Source: CAHJXG01 sp964235485 (lineage in GTDB: Bacteria; Pseudomonadota; Alphaproteobacteria; Acetobacterales; Acetobacteraceae). Taken from it: a DNA stretch of 64,000 bases. Made by a program: the position numbers and the translations under genes. The notes below the pieces were generated by a model. The model ran no database searches and was not told the origin of the DNA. It worked only from the letters and a program-made list of their open reading frames with translations. The DNA lies in assembly GCA_964235485.1 (NCBI GenBank), contig CAXSAZ010000018.1, positions 12,662 to 76,661 of the forward strand, given 5' to 3'. Every line of letters begins with the position of its first letter. Positions within the stretch are counted from its first letter, which is position 1. Positions 45,350 through 53,806 of this stretch are shown here, piece by piece.

Positions 45350-45737
45350 GGCAGAACCTCGCGGCGCCGCAGAGAACGGCTCATGAACGTAGGAAAGCTA
45401 ACATTCACAAGGGGCACCGTGAAGAAGTGTCAACGCTCGGCCCGGTGCCTTATGGTCCTGCATCGCTTGCATGTGATCCAGGGCGCGGGCGGCCGGAAGT
45501 CGCGTGTGCTTTCGCCCTTTTTCCCGCGGCGAAACCTCCATGCCTCCTGCCACGGCGCCCGGCGCCGCGGCGACCCGCCAGGAGCGTGCCTGCACCGCCT
45601 CGCCTGCGCTTCGTATCGAACACATCGTGATACCTGTTTTGCATATAACCAGATAAGATGGCATCGGTCTTTCGTGCCAACGGACCATGGTGAAAGCCGG
45701 GCACAACGACCTGGCCAAGAAGCACAGGCGCGGCGTG
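45350..45737. other. Divergent intergenic region, Crp/Fnr / LOV protein
   Basis: No gene is visible. A TTGACA hexamer occurs on the minus strand at 45433-45428 but lacks a matching -10 box at 17 bases. An AT-rich patch around 45630-45660 (ACATCGTGATACC, then TTTTGCATATAACC) is the most likely promoter area for the LOV gene. No clean Crp or Fnr half-site pair is seen. Confidence 0.4.
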
Positions 45738-46805
45738 ATGACCAAGGACACGGATGAGAAGGTATCCATCGGCCCCCAAGGGCGCAACCCCGTCCACGAC
45801 GGCCAGCCCTCCGGCAGCCGTGACCTGTTCTTCGCCGCGGTGCGGATGTCGCCCGTGCCGATGTGCTTGTCCGATCCGAACCGTCCCGACAACCCCTTGG
45901 TGTTCGTGAACCGCGCCTTCGAGGACCTGACCGGCTACCCGGAAGAGGAGATATTGGGCCGGAACTGCCGTTTCCTGCAAGGGCCGGAAACCGACCGGGC
46001 GACGGCGGCCGAGGTCGGGCGCTCCATCGCGGCAAAGGTGGACGTGTCCGTCGAGTTCTACAACTACCGCAAGGACGGCACCGGGTTCTGGAACGCGCTG
46101 CATCTCAGCCCGGTGTTCAGCGACGCGGGCGACCTGCTCTACTTCTTCGGCAGCCAGCTCGACGTGACGAAGCGGTGCCAGGCCGAGGCGGCGGCGCGGC
46201 GCCTCCATGCGCTGGACAGCACGGCCGCCGGCATCGCGCACGCGCTGAACCGCCTGGTCGCCGGCGTGACGGGCAGCCTGGAGCAGGCCCGTGCCAACCC
46301 GAGCAGCGCGCTGCAGGCCCAGCAGCTTGCCCATGCGGCCCGGGACGCGGAGCAAGCAGGGCAGCTCACCCGGCAGTTGTCGAGCGCCTGCCGGCAGCCC
46401 GGGGAGGCAAGGCCCGCCGACCCCGGCCAGCCGGACCGCGACCCGCCGGGACCCGGCTCCGGCGGGGAGGACGGGCCAAGGCGGGCCGCCGCGGTGCCCC
46501 CGTCCGGCGGCTGGCCCGTCTGGCCCGCGGCGGTCCCCGACAACGGCGCCGCCGCCCTGGTGCTGCGGCCCGTGCGCGTTGACACGGAGGGCGAGGACGA
46601 GGAAGGGTGTCTCGTGTTCGGCAACGACCGGCTCGTGGCGGTGCTGGTGCGCTTGTCCAGCCAGCACGGCGCGCTTGCGGGGCGGTGGCACCTTGAGCAC
46701 GGGTTCGGCACGCTGGACGGCCCGGAGCACCCGAGCTTCGCCAGCCTCGATGCGGCGCGGGGCTGGGTGGGGCGCCGGCTCGGCCGGACCGGCGGCGGCG
46801 CGTGA
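45738..46805 (+). CDS. LOV-domain photoreceptor with decayed histidine kinase core
   Basis: A 355-residue protein. Residues 30-145 are a LOV (blue-light) PAS domain with the flavin-adduct Cys77 in GRNCRFLQG and NALHLSPVFS. Residues 150-215 resemble a phospho-acceptor helix: GIAHALNRLVAGVTGSLEQA, where the usual GIAHDFNN has kept His168 but lost the acidic residue and an Asn. No ATPase domain follows; instead there is a proline/glycine-rich linker and an unrecognised C-terminal domain of about 90 residues (VLRPVRVDTEGE onward, ending GWVGRRLGR). It may bind light-activated partners rather than act as a kinase. An ATG at 45687 is an alternative start. Confidence 0.8.
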   Translation: MTKDTDEKVSIGPQGRNPVHDGQPSGSRDLFFAAVRMSPVPMCLSDPNRPDNPLVFVNRAFEDLTGYPEEEILGRNCRFLQGPETDRATAAEVGRSIAAKVDVSVEFYNYRKDGTGFWNALHLSPVFSDAGDLLYFFGSQLDVTKRCQAEAAARRLHALDSTAAGIAHALNRLVAGVTGSLEQARANPSSALQAQQLAHAARDAEQAGQLTRQLSSACRQPGEARPADPGQPDRDPPGPGSGGEDGPRRAAAVPPSGGWPVWPAAVPDNGAAALVLRPVRVDTEGEDEEGCLVFGNDRLVAVLVRLSSQHGALAGRWHLEHGFGTLDGPEHPSFASLDAARGWVGRRLGRTGGGA

Positions 46806-46842
46806 CCGGCCATCCTCATGACGTTCCTTCCCCGGGCGGTGC

Positions 46843-47724
46843 TCAGCGGGACATGGCCGGCCTGAGCTCGTCCTCGCACCATTGGCGGAAGCTCGTCGGC
46901 GTGCTGCTGCCCGGCGTGCGCGGCGCCGCGTTGTCCATGCCGTCGTTCTTGGCCCGCATCATGTCGGCAAAGCCTTGCGCAAAGGACTCCGACATGCCGC
47001 GCCCGACCAACTGCGCCTTGAACGCATCGAATGGGACCTGCTGGTAGCGGACCGGCTTGCCCAATACGTCCGACATGACCGCCGTCATGTCGTTGAAGGA
47101 CAGATCCTCGGGGCCGAGCACCGGCACCTCCTCCTGGCCCGTCCATGCGCCATCGAGCAGCAGCCTGGCCGCAACCGCGCCCATGTCGCGCGTGGCGGTG
47201 GTCGGCAGCTTCTTGTCGGCGTCGATGGGGCCGAACATGGTGCCCTGGCCCTTGATGGGCGCCGCCTGCTGCAGGACGTTGTCCATGAACGACGGCATGG
47301 CGAGGCCGCGGAAGGCGACGCCCGTTGCCATGATCATGTCGTCCATCCGGATGGAGGCGGTGACGAGGCCGGCCTTGTCCGCCCATTCCGTGCCGCGTCC
47401 GAGCGCGGTGATCCCGACGACGCGCTTGACCCCGTGGCGTCGGAACGCTTCGGCCGCGGGGCGGGTGAAGTCGAGGTAAACTTCTTCCAGCGTGCGCCAC
47501 GGGTCCGGCGGGGCGAGCCAGAACACCGCGTCGGCGCCCTCGAAGGCGCGGTCAACCACGGCGGCGTCGCCGTGGGACCCTTCGATGACCTCGACGCGGC
47601 TGCGCACGGCGTCGGAAAGCTTTGCCGCGTCGCGCAGGACCAGGCGCAGCGGCGCGCCGGCGGCGAGCAGGTTGTCCACGACACGGTGCCCGATGTTGCC
47701 GGTGGGGGCGGTGACGACGATCAT
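46843..47724 (-). CDS. NmrA-like NAD(P)-binding protein
   Basis: A 293-residue atypical short-chain dehydrogenase. The dinucleotide motif is VVTAPTGNIGHRVVD at the N-terminus, and RVVGITALGRG and FRGLAMPSFMDN are typical of the NmrA/HSCARG redox-sensor group. It may sense NADP status or act as an oxidoreductase. A good GGAG ribosome site precedes the ATG at 47724. The gene diverges from an AraC regulator 78 bases away, which probably controls it. Confidence 0.87.
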   Translation of the reverse strand: MIVVTAPTGNIGHRVVDNLLAAGAPLRLVLRDAAKLSDAVRSRVEVIEGSHGDAAVVDRAFEGADAVFWLAPPDPWRTLEEVYLDFTRPAAEAFRRHGVKRVVGITALGRGTEWADKAGLVTASIRMDDMIMATGVAFRGLAMPSFMDNVLQQAAPIKGQGTMFGPIDADKKLPTTATRDMGAVAARLLLDGAWTGQEEVPVLGPEDLSFNDMTAVMSDVLGKPVRYQQVPFDAFKAQLVGRGMSESFAQGFADMMRAKNDGMDNAAPRTPGSSTPTSFRQWCEDELRPAMSR

Positions 47725-47802
47725 GATGGTTCTCCGGAGGGTGAAGCAGGCCGCGCCGGGTAGATAATCCGCGCAATCTGCAATACCTATGCGCCATCGT
47801 CG

Positions 47803-48867
47803 GTGTTTTATTCGCAATCGTCCGGAGGCTGCTTGGACCCGCTGTCCGATGTGCTGTCCCTGCTCAAGCCCCAAAGCTCCGTCTCGGCGGGCTTCGACGC
47901 GGGCGGCGAGTGGGCCGTCCAGTTCGATGACCTGGCGGGCCGGATCAAATGCTACGCGGTGACGGGCGGCGCCTGCTGGCTGGCGGTGGAGGGGGTCGCC
48001 GATCCGGTGCGGCTCCGGTCCGGCGACTGCTTCGTGCTGCCGGGCGGGCGCCCGTTCCGGCTTGGAAGCGGCCTGGGCGTCGAACCTGTCCTTGCGGCCG
48101 CGGTTTTCTCCCCGGCCCGGCGCGGCGGGATCGTCACGCACAACGGCGGCGGCGGCGTGTTCCTCGTCGGCAGCCGCTTCGCCGTCGATGGACGCCACGC
48201 CGAGGTCCTGCTCCGGACCCTGCCGCCCATCGTCCATATCGAGGCGCGGAGCGACCAGGCCGCGCTGCGCTGGTCGATTGAGCGGATGATGGAGGAGCTG
48301 CGCGAGGACAGGCCGGGTGCTTCCCTGGTGGCGCAACACCTCGCGCACATGATGCTGGTGCAGGCCCTGCGCCTGCACCTGCTGCAGCAGCCCGAAGGGC
48401 GGGTCGGCTGGTTCTTCGCCTTGTCCGATCCGCGGCTGAGCGCGGCAATCGGGGCGATCCACGCGGACCCGGCGCACCGTTGGACGCTCGGCGACCTCGC
48501 GGGCCGGGCCGGCATGTCGCGGTCGGTTTTCGCCCAGCGCTTTCGCGAGAAGGTGGGGGAAACGCCGATTGAGTACCTCACGCGCTGGCGGATGATGCTG
48601 GCCGGGGACAGGCTGGCCAACACCCGCGACCCGCTGGCCCAAACCGCGATGTCGCTCGGCTACGAGTCGGAAAGCGCCTTCAGCACGGCCTTCAAGCGGG
48701 TCATGGGCGTATCTCCGCGGCGATACGCCCGCGGGGACGCCCTTCCCGCGGGGCGTAGGCGCGATGCGGGTCCCGAAACCAGCCGCCGCACCGTTCCACG
48801 TCCTGTCCATGGCCAAGGCGCTACGCTGCGGCCCCAAGAAGATAGGGGGCAAGCTGCGGCGGATTGA
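47803..48867 (+). CDS. AraC family transcriptional regulator, cupin_6 type
   Basis: A 354-residue regulator. The N-terminal ligand domain has CYAVTGGACWLAVEGVADPV, typical of the cupin_6 AraC group. The DNA-binding domain has LGDLAGRAGMSRSVFAQRF and ALGYESESAFSTAFK-like segments, then GVSPRRYARG. The C-terminal 45 residues are an unstructured basic tail running towards the tRNA-Sec gene. GTG at 47803 is used; a TTG at 47833 (LDPLSDVLSLL) matches family starts better. It probably activates the divergent NmrA-like gene. Confidence 0.86.
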   Translation: MFYSQSSGGCLDPLSDVLSLLKPQSSVSAGFDAGGEWAVQFDDLAGRIKCYAVTGGACWLAVEGVADPVRLRSGDCFVLPGGRPFRLGSGLGVEPVLAAAVFSPARRGGIVTHNGGGGVFLVGSRFAVDGRHAEVLLRTLPPIVHIEARSDQAALRWSIERMMEELREDRPGASLVAQHLAHMMLVQALRLHLLQQPEGRVGWFFALSDPRLSAAIGAIHADPAHRWTLGDLAGRAGMSRSVFAQRFREKVGETPIEYLTRWRMMLAGDRLANTRDPLAQTAMSLGYESESAFSTAFKRVMGVSPRRYARGDALPAGRRRDAGPETSRRTVPRPVHGQGATLRPQEDRGQAAAD

Positions 48868-48904
48868 TGCTGGCAGGCCAGCCGGCAGTTGCGACGCGGG
48901 GCGG

Positions 48905-48994
48905 CGGAGGCGGATGGGAATCGAACCCACCGCCCGCTTTCGGCGGGCCGCTGGTTTTGAAGACCAGGGAGGCCACCAGACCCCAATCGCCTCC
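48905..48994 (-). tRNA. selC: tRNA-Sec (anticodon TCA)
   Basis: On the minus strand the DNA folds as a selenocysteine tRNA: acceptor GGAGGCGA with CGCCTCC, anticodon arm CTGGT-CTTCAAA-ACCAG with TCA at 48960-48958, a long variable arm GCCCGC-CGAAA-GCGGGC, and a T arm with GGTTCGATTCC. The long extra arm and eight-base acceptor are the hallmarks. The 3' CCA is not encoded (CCG follows the discriminator). It lies 68 bases downstream of selD on the same strand and completes the Sec module. Confidence 0.95.
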
Positions 48995-49062
48995 ATCGCA
49001 TCAAGGTGGCATGGCCCGGGACCGCCCGCCACCCTGGAGTCCGCAACCCCCGCGCCGAATGG

Positions 49063-50121
49063 TCATTCAATGACCGAGACGCCCCCGCCCGCCGCCATCG
49101 TGCCCACGACCGCCGCCTGGGCGAACCCGGCCGCGCGCACGTGACCGAGCACCGCGCCCACCGCGTCCGGCGCCGCGGCGATCAGCAGGCCGCCGCTGGT
49201 TTGCGGGTCGCACAGCAGCCCGCGCCGCCAGTCCGGCAGGCCGCCCGGCAGCGCCACCTCCGCGCCGTAGCTGGCCCAGTTGCGCCCCGCCGCCCCGGTG
49301 GCCAAGCCCGCCTGCGCCAACGCCGCGGCCCCCGGCAGCACCGGCACGTCCCCCACGCGCAGCCGCGCCGCCAGCCCGGCGCCGCGGCACATCTCCAGCA
49401 GGTGGCCCAGCAGCCCGAACCCGGTCACGTCCGTCATGGCGTGCACGCCGTCCAGCGCCGCCACCTGCCGCCCCACGGCGTTCAACTGCGTCGCCGACGC
49501 GATCATGGCGCGGTAGCCCTCCTCCGGCAGCCGTCCCTGCTTCAGCGCGGCGCTGAACACGCCGACGCCCAGACCCTTGGTCAGCACCAGCGCGTCGCCT
49601 TCCCGTGCGCCACCGTTGCGCAGCACCCGGCCGGGGTGCACGGTGCCCAGCGCCACCAGCCCGTAGATCGGCTCGGCGCTGTCGATGGAGTGCCCGCCCG
49701 CCACCGGGATGCCCGCCGTTCGGCACACCGCGGCGCCGCCGGCCAGGATCTGCTGCACCTCCGCCGTGCCGATCTTGCCCAGCGGCATACCCAGCAGCGC
49801 CAGCGCCAGGATCGGCGTCCCGCCCATGGCGTAGATGTCGGACAGCGCATTGGTCGCGGCAATGCGCCCGAACTCGAAGGGGTCGTCCACCACGGGCGTG
49901 AAGAAGTCGGTGGTGGCGACCAGCGCCAGCTCGTCCGTCAGGCGATACACGGCGGCGTCGTCCGCCGTTTCGCTGCCGACCAGCAGGTTGGGGAACACTT
50001 GGGCTTGCGGCAGCCCGGCCAGCAATTCTTGCAGCACCGCCGGCGCCAGCTTGCAGCCGCAGCCGCCGCCATGGGCCAGGGAAGTCAACCTGGGTGTCGG
50101 GCGCGTCGTGGTATAGTCCAA
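49063..50121 (-). CDS. selD: Selenide, water dikinase
   Basis: Makes selenophosphate from selenide and ATP, the selenium donor for Sec-tRNA. The active-site loop is HGGGCGCK (Cys21, Cys23, Lys24 from the start chosen), with Cys rather than Sec at the catalytic position. Other family motifs are VGSETADDAAVYRL, FTPVVDDPFEFG and GGHSIDSAEPIYG. A TTG start at 50121 is chosen because GGAGG lies 7 bases upstream and the N-terminus then matches the family; an ATG at 50157 would overlap the selA start. The length is 352 residues (E. coli 347). It diverges from selA-selB with a gap of only 34 bases. Confidence 0.95.
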   Translation of the reverse strand: MDYTTTRPTPRLTSLAHGGGCGCKLAPAVLQELLAGLPQAQVFPNLLVGSETADDAAVYRLTDELALVATTDFFTPVVDDPFEFGRIAATNALSDIYAMGGTPILALALLGMPLGKIGTAEVQQILAGGAAVCRTAGIPVAGGHSIDSAEPIYGLVALGTVHPGRVLRNGGAREGDALVLTKGLGVGVFSAALKQGRLPEEGYRAMIASATQLNAVGRQVAALDGVHAMTDVTGFGLLGHLLEMCRGAGLAARLRVGDVPVLPGAAALAQAGLATGAAGRNWASYGAEVALPGGLPDWRRGLLCDPQTSGGLLIAAAPDAVGAVLGHVRAAGFAQAAVVGTMAAGGGVSVIE

Positions 50122-50155
50122 GATGTGTCCTCCGGGAATGGGAGCAGGGATAGGC

Positions 50156-51514
50156 ATGGATGAACGCGCCGGGGCAAGCCTCCGCGCCCTGCCGCAGGTT
50201 CAACGGCTGCTGGAACTGGGGCAAGGGCACGAATTGATGGCCCATCCGCACGCCGCCGCGGTGACGGCGCTGCGTCAGGCTTTGGAGGAAGCGCGGACGG
50301 CGCTGCGCCGGGGCGAGGGCGGGCCGGTGCTGCCGGGCGCTTTGCTGGACCGTGCCCATGCGCTGCTGCAAGCCGGGCAGGGGCCGAGACTAGGCCGGGT
50401 GATCAACGCGACGGGCATCGTGCTGCACACCAACCTGGGCCGCGCGCCCTTGGCACCCGCGGCGGCGGCGGCGGCCATGGCGGCGGCGGGCTACTGCAAC
50501 CTGGAATTCGACATGGCCACCGGGGAACGCGGCAGCCGCACCGCGGGGATCGAGCCGTTGCTGCGCGGGCTGACAGGGGCGGAGGCCGGCTTCGCGGTGA
50601 ACAACTGCGCCGCCGCCGTGCTGCTGGCGCTGAGCGGCTTGGCGGCGGGCGGCGAGGTCGTGGTGTCCCGCGGCGAGCTGGTGGAGATCGGCGGCGGCTT
50701 CCGCATCCCGGACGTGATCCAGCAGGGCGGCGCGCGCCTCGTGGAGGTCGGCACCACCAACAAGACGCGCTTGGCCGACTACGCCCGCGCCGTTTCCCCG
50801 GCGACGCGCGTGCTGCTCAAGGTGCACCAAAGCAACTTCCGCATCACCGGCTTCACCGAGGACACCCCGTTGCATGAGTTGGCGGGCTTGGCGCGGGAGC
50901 GCGGTCTGCTGCTGGCGCACGACCTGGGCAGCGGCGCGCTGACCGACCTGCGCCTTGGGGGCCGCCCAGCGGAAGCCACGGTGCAGGACAGCATCGCCGC
51001 GGGGGTGGATGTCGTGGCGTTCAGCGGGGACAAGCTGCTGGGCGGCCCGCAATCGGGCCTGCTGGCGGGGCGGGCCGCCGCCATCGACGCCCTCCGCCGT
51101 CACCCGCTGCTGCGCGCGTTGCGGCTGGACAAGCTGACGCTCGCGGCGCTGGAAGCGACCTTGCGCCTGCACCGGGACGGCGGGACCGTGCCGGCGCTGG
51201 CGGCCATGGGCCAGGCCCCGGCAGTCTTGCAGGCGCGCGCCGACCGCCTGGCGGCGCTGCTCGGCCCCCAGGCGCGGCCGGAGCCGACCACCGGCTTCGC
51301 TGGCGGCGGCACCCTGCCGGACGTGGGCATCCCCAGCATGGGCGTGGGTCTGCATGTGGATGGGCCGGAGCGGGTCAAGGCGGCGCTGCGCGATGGCCGT
51401 CCGCCGGTGATCGCCCGGGTCGCGGAGGGCCGGGTGCTGCTGGACATGCTCACGGTGGGCGACGACGAAGTGCCGGAGGTCGCGGCGGCGGTGCAGCGGG
51501 CGCTTGCGGCATGA
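50156..51514 (+). CDS. selA: L-seryl-tRNA(Sec) selenium transferase
   Basis: Converts Ser-tRNA(Sec) to Sec-tRNA(Sec) using selenophosphate and pyridoxal phosphate. The PLP lysine is Lys293 in FSGDKLLGGPQ. Other family motifs are VINATGIVLHTNLGRAPL, SRGELVEIGGGFRIPDV and EVGTTNKT. It is 452 residues, close to the E. coli length (463). An AGGGAT-type ribosome site precedes the ATG at 50156. The stop overlaps the selB start (ATGA), so the two are translationally coupled. Confidence 0.96.
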   Translation: MDERAGASLRALPQVQRLLELGQGHELMAHPHAAAVTALRQALEEARTALRRGEGGPVLPGALLDRAHALLQAGQGPRLGRVINATGIVLHTNLGRAPLAPAAAAAAMAAAGYCNLEFDMATGERGSRTAGIEPLLRGLTGAEAGFAVNNCAAAVLLALSGLAAGGEVVVSRGELVEIGGGFRIPDVIQQGGARLVEVGTTNKTRLADYARAVSPATRVLLKVHQSNFRITGFTEDTPLHELAGLARERGLLLAHDLGSGALTDLRLGGRPAEATVQDSIAAGVDVVAFSGDKLLGGPQSGLLAGRAAAIDALRRHPLLRALRLDKLTLAALEATLRLHRDGGTVPALAAMGQAPAVLQARADRLAALLGPQARPEPTTGFAGGGTLPDVGIPSMGVGLHVDGPERVKAALRDGRPPVIARVAEGRVLLDMLTVGDDEVPEVAAAVQRALAA

Positions 51515-53388
51515 CGGACGCGAAGCGCGCGGTGGTGGGCGTGATCGGCCATGTGGACCATGGCAAGACCGCGCTGGTCCGCGCCCTCACGGGCATGGAA
51601 ACCGACCGACTGGAGGAGGAGCGCCGCCGCGGCATCTCCATCGCGCTCGGCTTCGCGTTCCTGCAAGCCGGGGGCGCCACCATCGACTTGATCGACATGC
51701 CCGGCCACGAGCGGTTCGTCCGCACCATGGTGTCCGGCGCCACCGGCATCGACGCGGCGCTGCTGGTGGTGGCGGCGAACGAGGGCATCAAGCCGCAAAC
51801 GGTGGAGCATCTGGACATCGCGGGCCTGCTCGGCTTGCGGCGCGTCGTGGTGGCGGTCAGCAAGGCGGACCTGGCGACGCCGGGGGAGGCCGAGGCGGCG
51901 ACCGAAGCGGCGGCGACCCTGGCGCGGGCGGCCGGGATGCAGGTAAGTGCCACGGTGCTGACCTCCGCCCACACCGGCCAGGGCATGGACGCGCTGCGGG
52001 ACGCCCTCCTCGCCGTGGTCCCGGCGGCGCCCGGGGAGGACGACGGTTTCCCCTATTTGCCGGTTGACCGCGTGTTCAGCGTGGCGGGCCATGGCACCGT
52101 CGTCACCGGCACCCTGCGCCGCGGGCCGCTGGCGGTCACGGACGAGGTAGCGGCAGTTCCGGACGGGCGGGCGGTCCGCCTGCGCGGCTTGCAGGTGCAC
52201 GGCGTCCGCACGGCGCGGGGGCTGCCGGGCCAGCGCCTGGCGGTGAACCTGCGGGACGTGGCGCCGGACGGCATCGCCCGCGGCGCGGCGCTCACGGCGC
52301 GCGGGCTGCTGCCGCCCTCCGACTGGCTGACGGTCGCGCTACGCTCGGTGGAGGGCGCGCCACCCTTGCCGACACTAACAAAACTCACCCTGCTGTTCGG
52401 CACGGACGAGGTGGAAGCGCGGCTGCGCCTGCTGGACTGCGACGAGTTGCCGCCGGGCGGGGCGGCGCTGGCGCAGTTGCGCTGCGCCGCGCCGGTGTCG
52501 GTGCCGGCGCGGGAGCGGTTCATCCTGCGCCGCATCTCGCCGCCGCTCACGGTGGCGGGCGGACGGGTGATCGACCCGGCGGCGTCCCGCCTGCGCCGCC
52601 ATGCGCCGCGCACCCTGGCCCGGCTGGCCGCCCTCGCCGACGCCGACCCGGCGGGGATCGTGGCGGCGGAGGTGGCGGCGGCCGGCGCCGCCGGGGTGGC
52701 GCTGCAACGCTTGGCGCAACTGGCGGGCGTGGCGGAAGCGCGGGCGGCGGCCCTGCTGCCACGGCTTCCGGCCGTGCTGGGCCGCAGCCGAGTGGTGGTG
52801 GGGGAAAGCGAGTGGGAGCGCGTGCTGGCCGCCCTCCCCGGCGCGCTGGCGGGGCGGGACGCGGAGGTGCCGCCGGACCGCCTGGCGGCGCTGCTGCCCT
52901 GGGCCGGGCGTGCCGTGCTGGACGACGCCGTGTCCGAGCTGGTGCGCCGCGGCGCCCTTCTTCGCACCGGCGGCGGCGTGCGCCTGCCCACGCCGAACCG
53001 GGACCGCGCCCGCGCGGACGAGGAGGCCGCAAGCGCCGCGCGCATGGCCGACACGCTGCGCCGCGCCGGCCTCAGCCCGCCCGACATCGGCGTGGTGGTG
53101 CCCGACCCGCGTGCCCGCCGCCTGGCCGACCGGCTGATCCGCGAGGGCGTGGTGGTCCGCGCCGTGGACAAGGTGCAGAAGCGCGAGCTGCTGTTCCACC
53201 AGGACGCCATCGAGCTGGCGAAGCAGCGCCTGCGCCCGCTGCTCGGCGGCGCCGGGCTGGCGGCGGGGGAGGCGGGCAAGGCGCTCGGCATCTCGCGCAA
53301 GTACAGCGTGCCCCTGCTGGAGCACCTGGACGCCATACGCTTCACCCGCCGGATCGCGGACCGGCGGGTGCTGGCGGCGTCGAATTGA
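51511..53388 (+). CDS. selB: Selenocysteine-specific elongation factor
   Basis: A 625-residue translational GTPase that brings Sec-tRNA to UGA codons followed by a SECIS hairpin. GTPase motifs: GHVDHGKT (13-20), DMPGHERF and SKAD. After the EF-Tu-like domains come four C-terminal winged helix repeats, the last including VRAVDKVQKRELLFHQ and ALGISRKYSVPLLEHLD, which bind SECIS RNA. The length matches E. coli SelB (614). It is coupled to selA by an ATGA overlap. Its presence predicts at least one selenoprotein gene in the genome. Confidence 0.96.
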   Translation: MTDAKRAVVGVIGHVDHGKTALVRALTGMETDRLEEERRRGISIALGFAFLQAGGATIDLIDMPGHERFVRTMVSGATGIDAALLVVAANEGIKPQTVEHLDIAGLLGLRRVVVAVSKADLATPGEAEAATEAAATLARAAGMQVSATVLTSAHTGQGMDALRDALLAVVPAAPGEDDGFPYLPVDRVFSVAGHGTVVTGTLRRGPLAVTDEVAAVPDGRAVRLRGLQVHGVRTARGLPGQRLAVNLRDVAPDGIARGAALTARGLLPPSDWLTVALRSVEGAPPLPTLTKLTLLFGTDEVEARLRLLDCDELPPGGAALAQLRCAAPVSVPARERFILRRISPPLTVAGGRVIDPAASRLRRHAPRTLARLAALADADPAGIVAAEVAAAGAAGVALQRLAQLAGVAEARAAALLPRLPAVLGRSRVVVGESEWERVLAALPGALAGRDAEVPPDRLAALLPWAGRAVLDDAVSELVRRGALLRTGGGVRLPTPNRDRARADEEAASAARMADTLRRAGLSPPDIGVVVPDPRARRLADRLIREGVVVRAVDKVQKRELLFHQDAIELAKQRLRPLLGGAGLAAGEAGKALGISRKYSVPLLEHLDAIRFTRRIADRRVLAASN

Positions 53389-53412
53389 GCGGCGGCTGTC
53401 GCCCCGATGCGC

Positions 53413-53642
53413 TCAGGCTTGCGGAACCAGCATCGGGATTTCCACGGCGCCGGCGGGGTAGCTGTTGTACTGGCCGCGCAGGAACACGCCGCCCCCGTTC
53501 AGTTGCGCAACGCCGATGTCGCCGGAATAGCCTGGGCCGAAGGACGCGGCCACGATGTCGGGTCCAGCTCGGCGGGCGGCAGGAGGCGCAGCAACCGGTT
53601 GCGCACGGTTCGGGGCGTTGGTCGTGAAGGAATGTCGGGCAT
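53413..53642 (-). pseudogene. Chimeric gene remnant, Crp/Fnr-like N-terminus
   Basis: From the ATG at 53642 the minus strand reads MPDIPSRPTPRTVRNRLLRL followed by LPPAELD, which resembles the N-terminus of Crp/Fnr regulators. One base out of frame the DNA continues as DIVAASFGPGYSGDIGVAQL, then NGGGVFLRGQYNSYPAG and EIPMLVPQA before a stop at 53413, a plausible C-terminus of an unrelated, unrecognised protein. The two parts look joined by a deletion with frameshift. Neither part can be confirmed without a database search. Confidence 0.35.
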
Positions 53643-53806
53643 GGCGCCCTCCCGCACGGTCGGCGGGAGCGCGCGTTGCTTCCAGTCAGCCGGTTGCCTG
53701 AATCAAGCGGTCGATGTTGCGCAAGTGTGGCTGCGTACGCCAGGGCGCAAGCCGGTTTACGCTTGAAAGTACGGATACGGCCTATTGCGGCGTGCAGGGA
53801 CGGGGT
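53643..53806. other. Intergenic region with hairpin
   Basis: No gene is visible. A perfect seven-base stem, CTCCCGC (53649-53655) and GCGGGAG (53663-53669), may end minus-strand transcription coming from the SMP-30 gene, though it lies 138 bases beyond its stop and has no T run. Confidence 0.35.

Noticed and set aside
45405..45433. Sigma-70 promoter for the Crp/Fnr gene
   Set aside because: TTGACA is present, but the -10 position reads TTGTGA, too poor to call.
53649..53669. Intrinsic terminator for the SMP-30 gene
   Set aside because: The seven-base stem has no T run and is 138 bases from the stop, so it is mentioned only as a possible hairpin.
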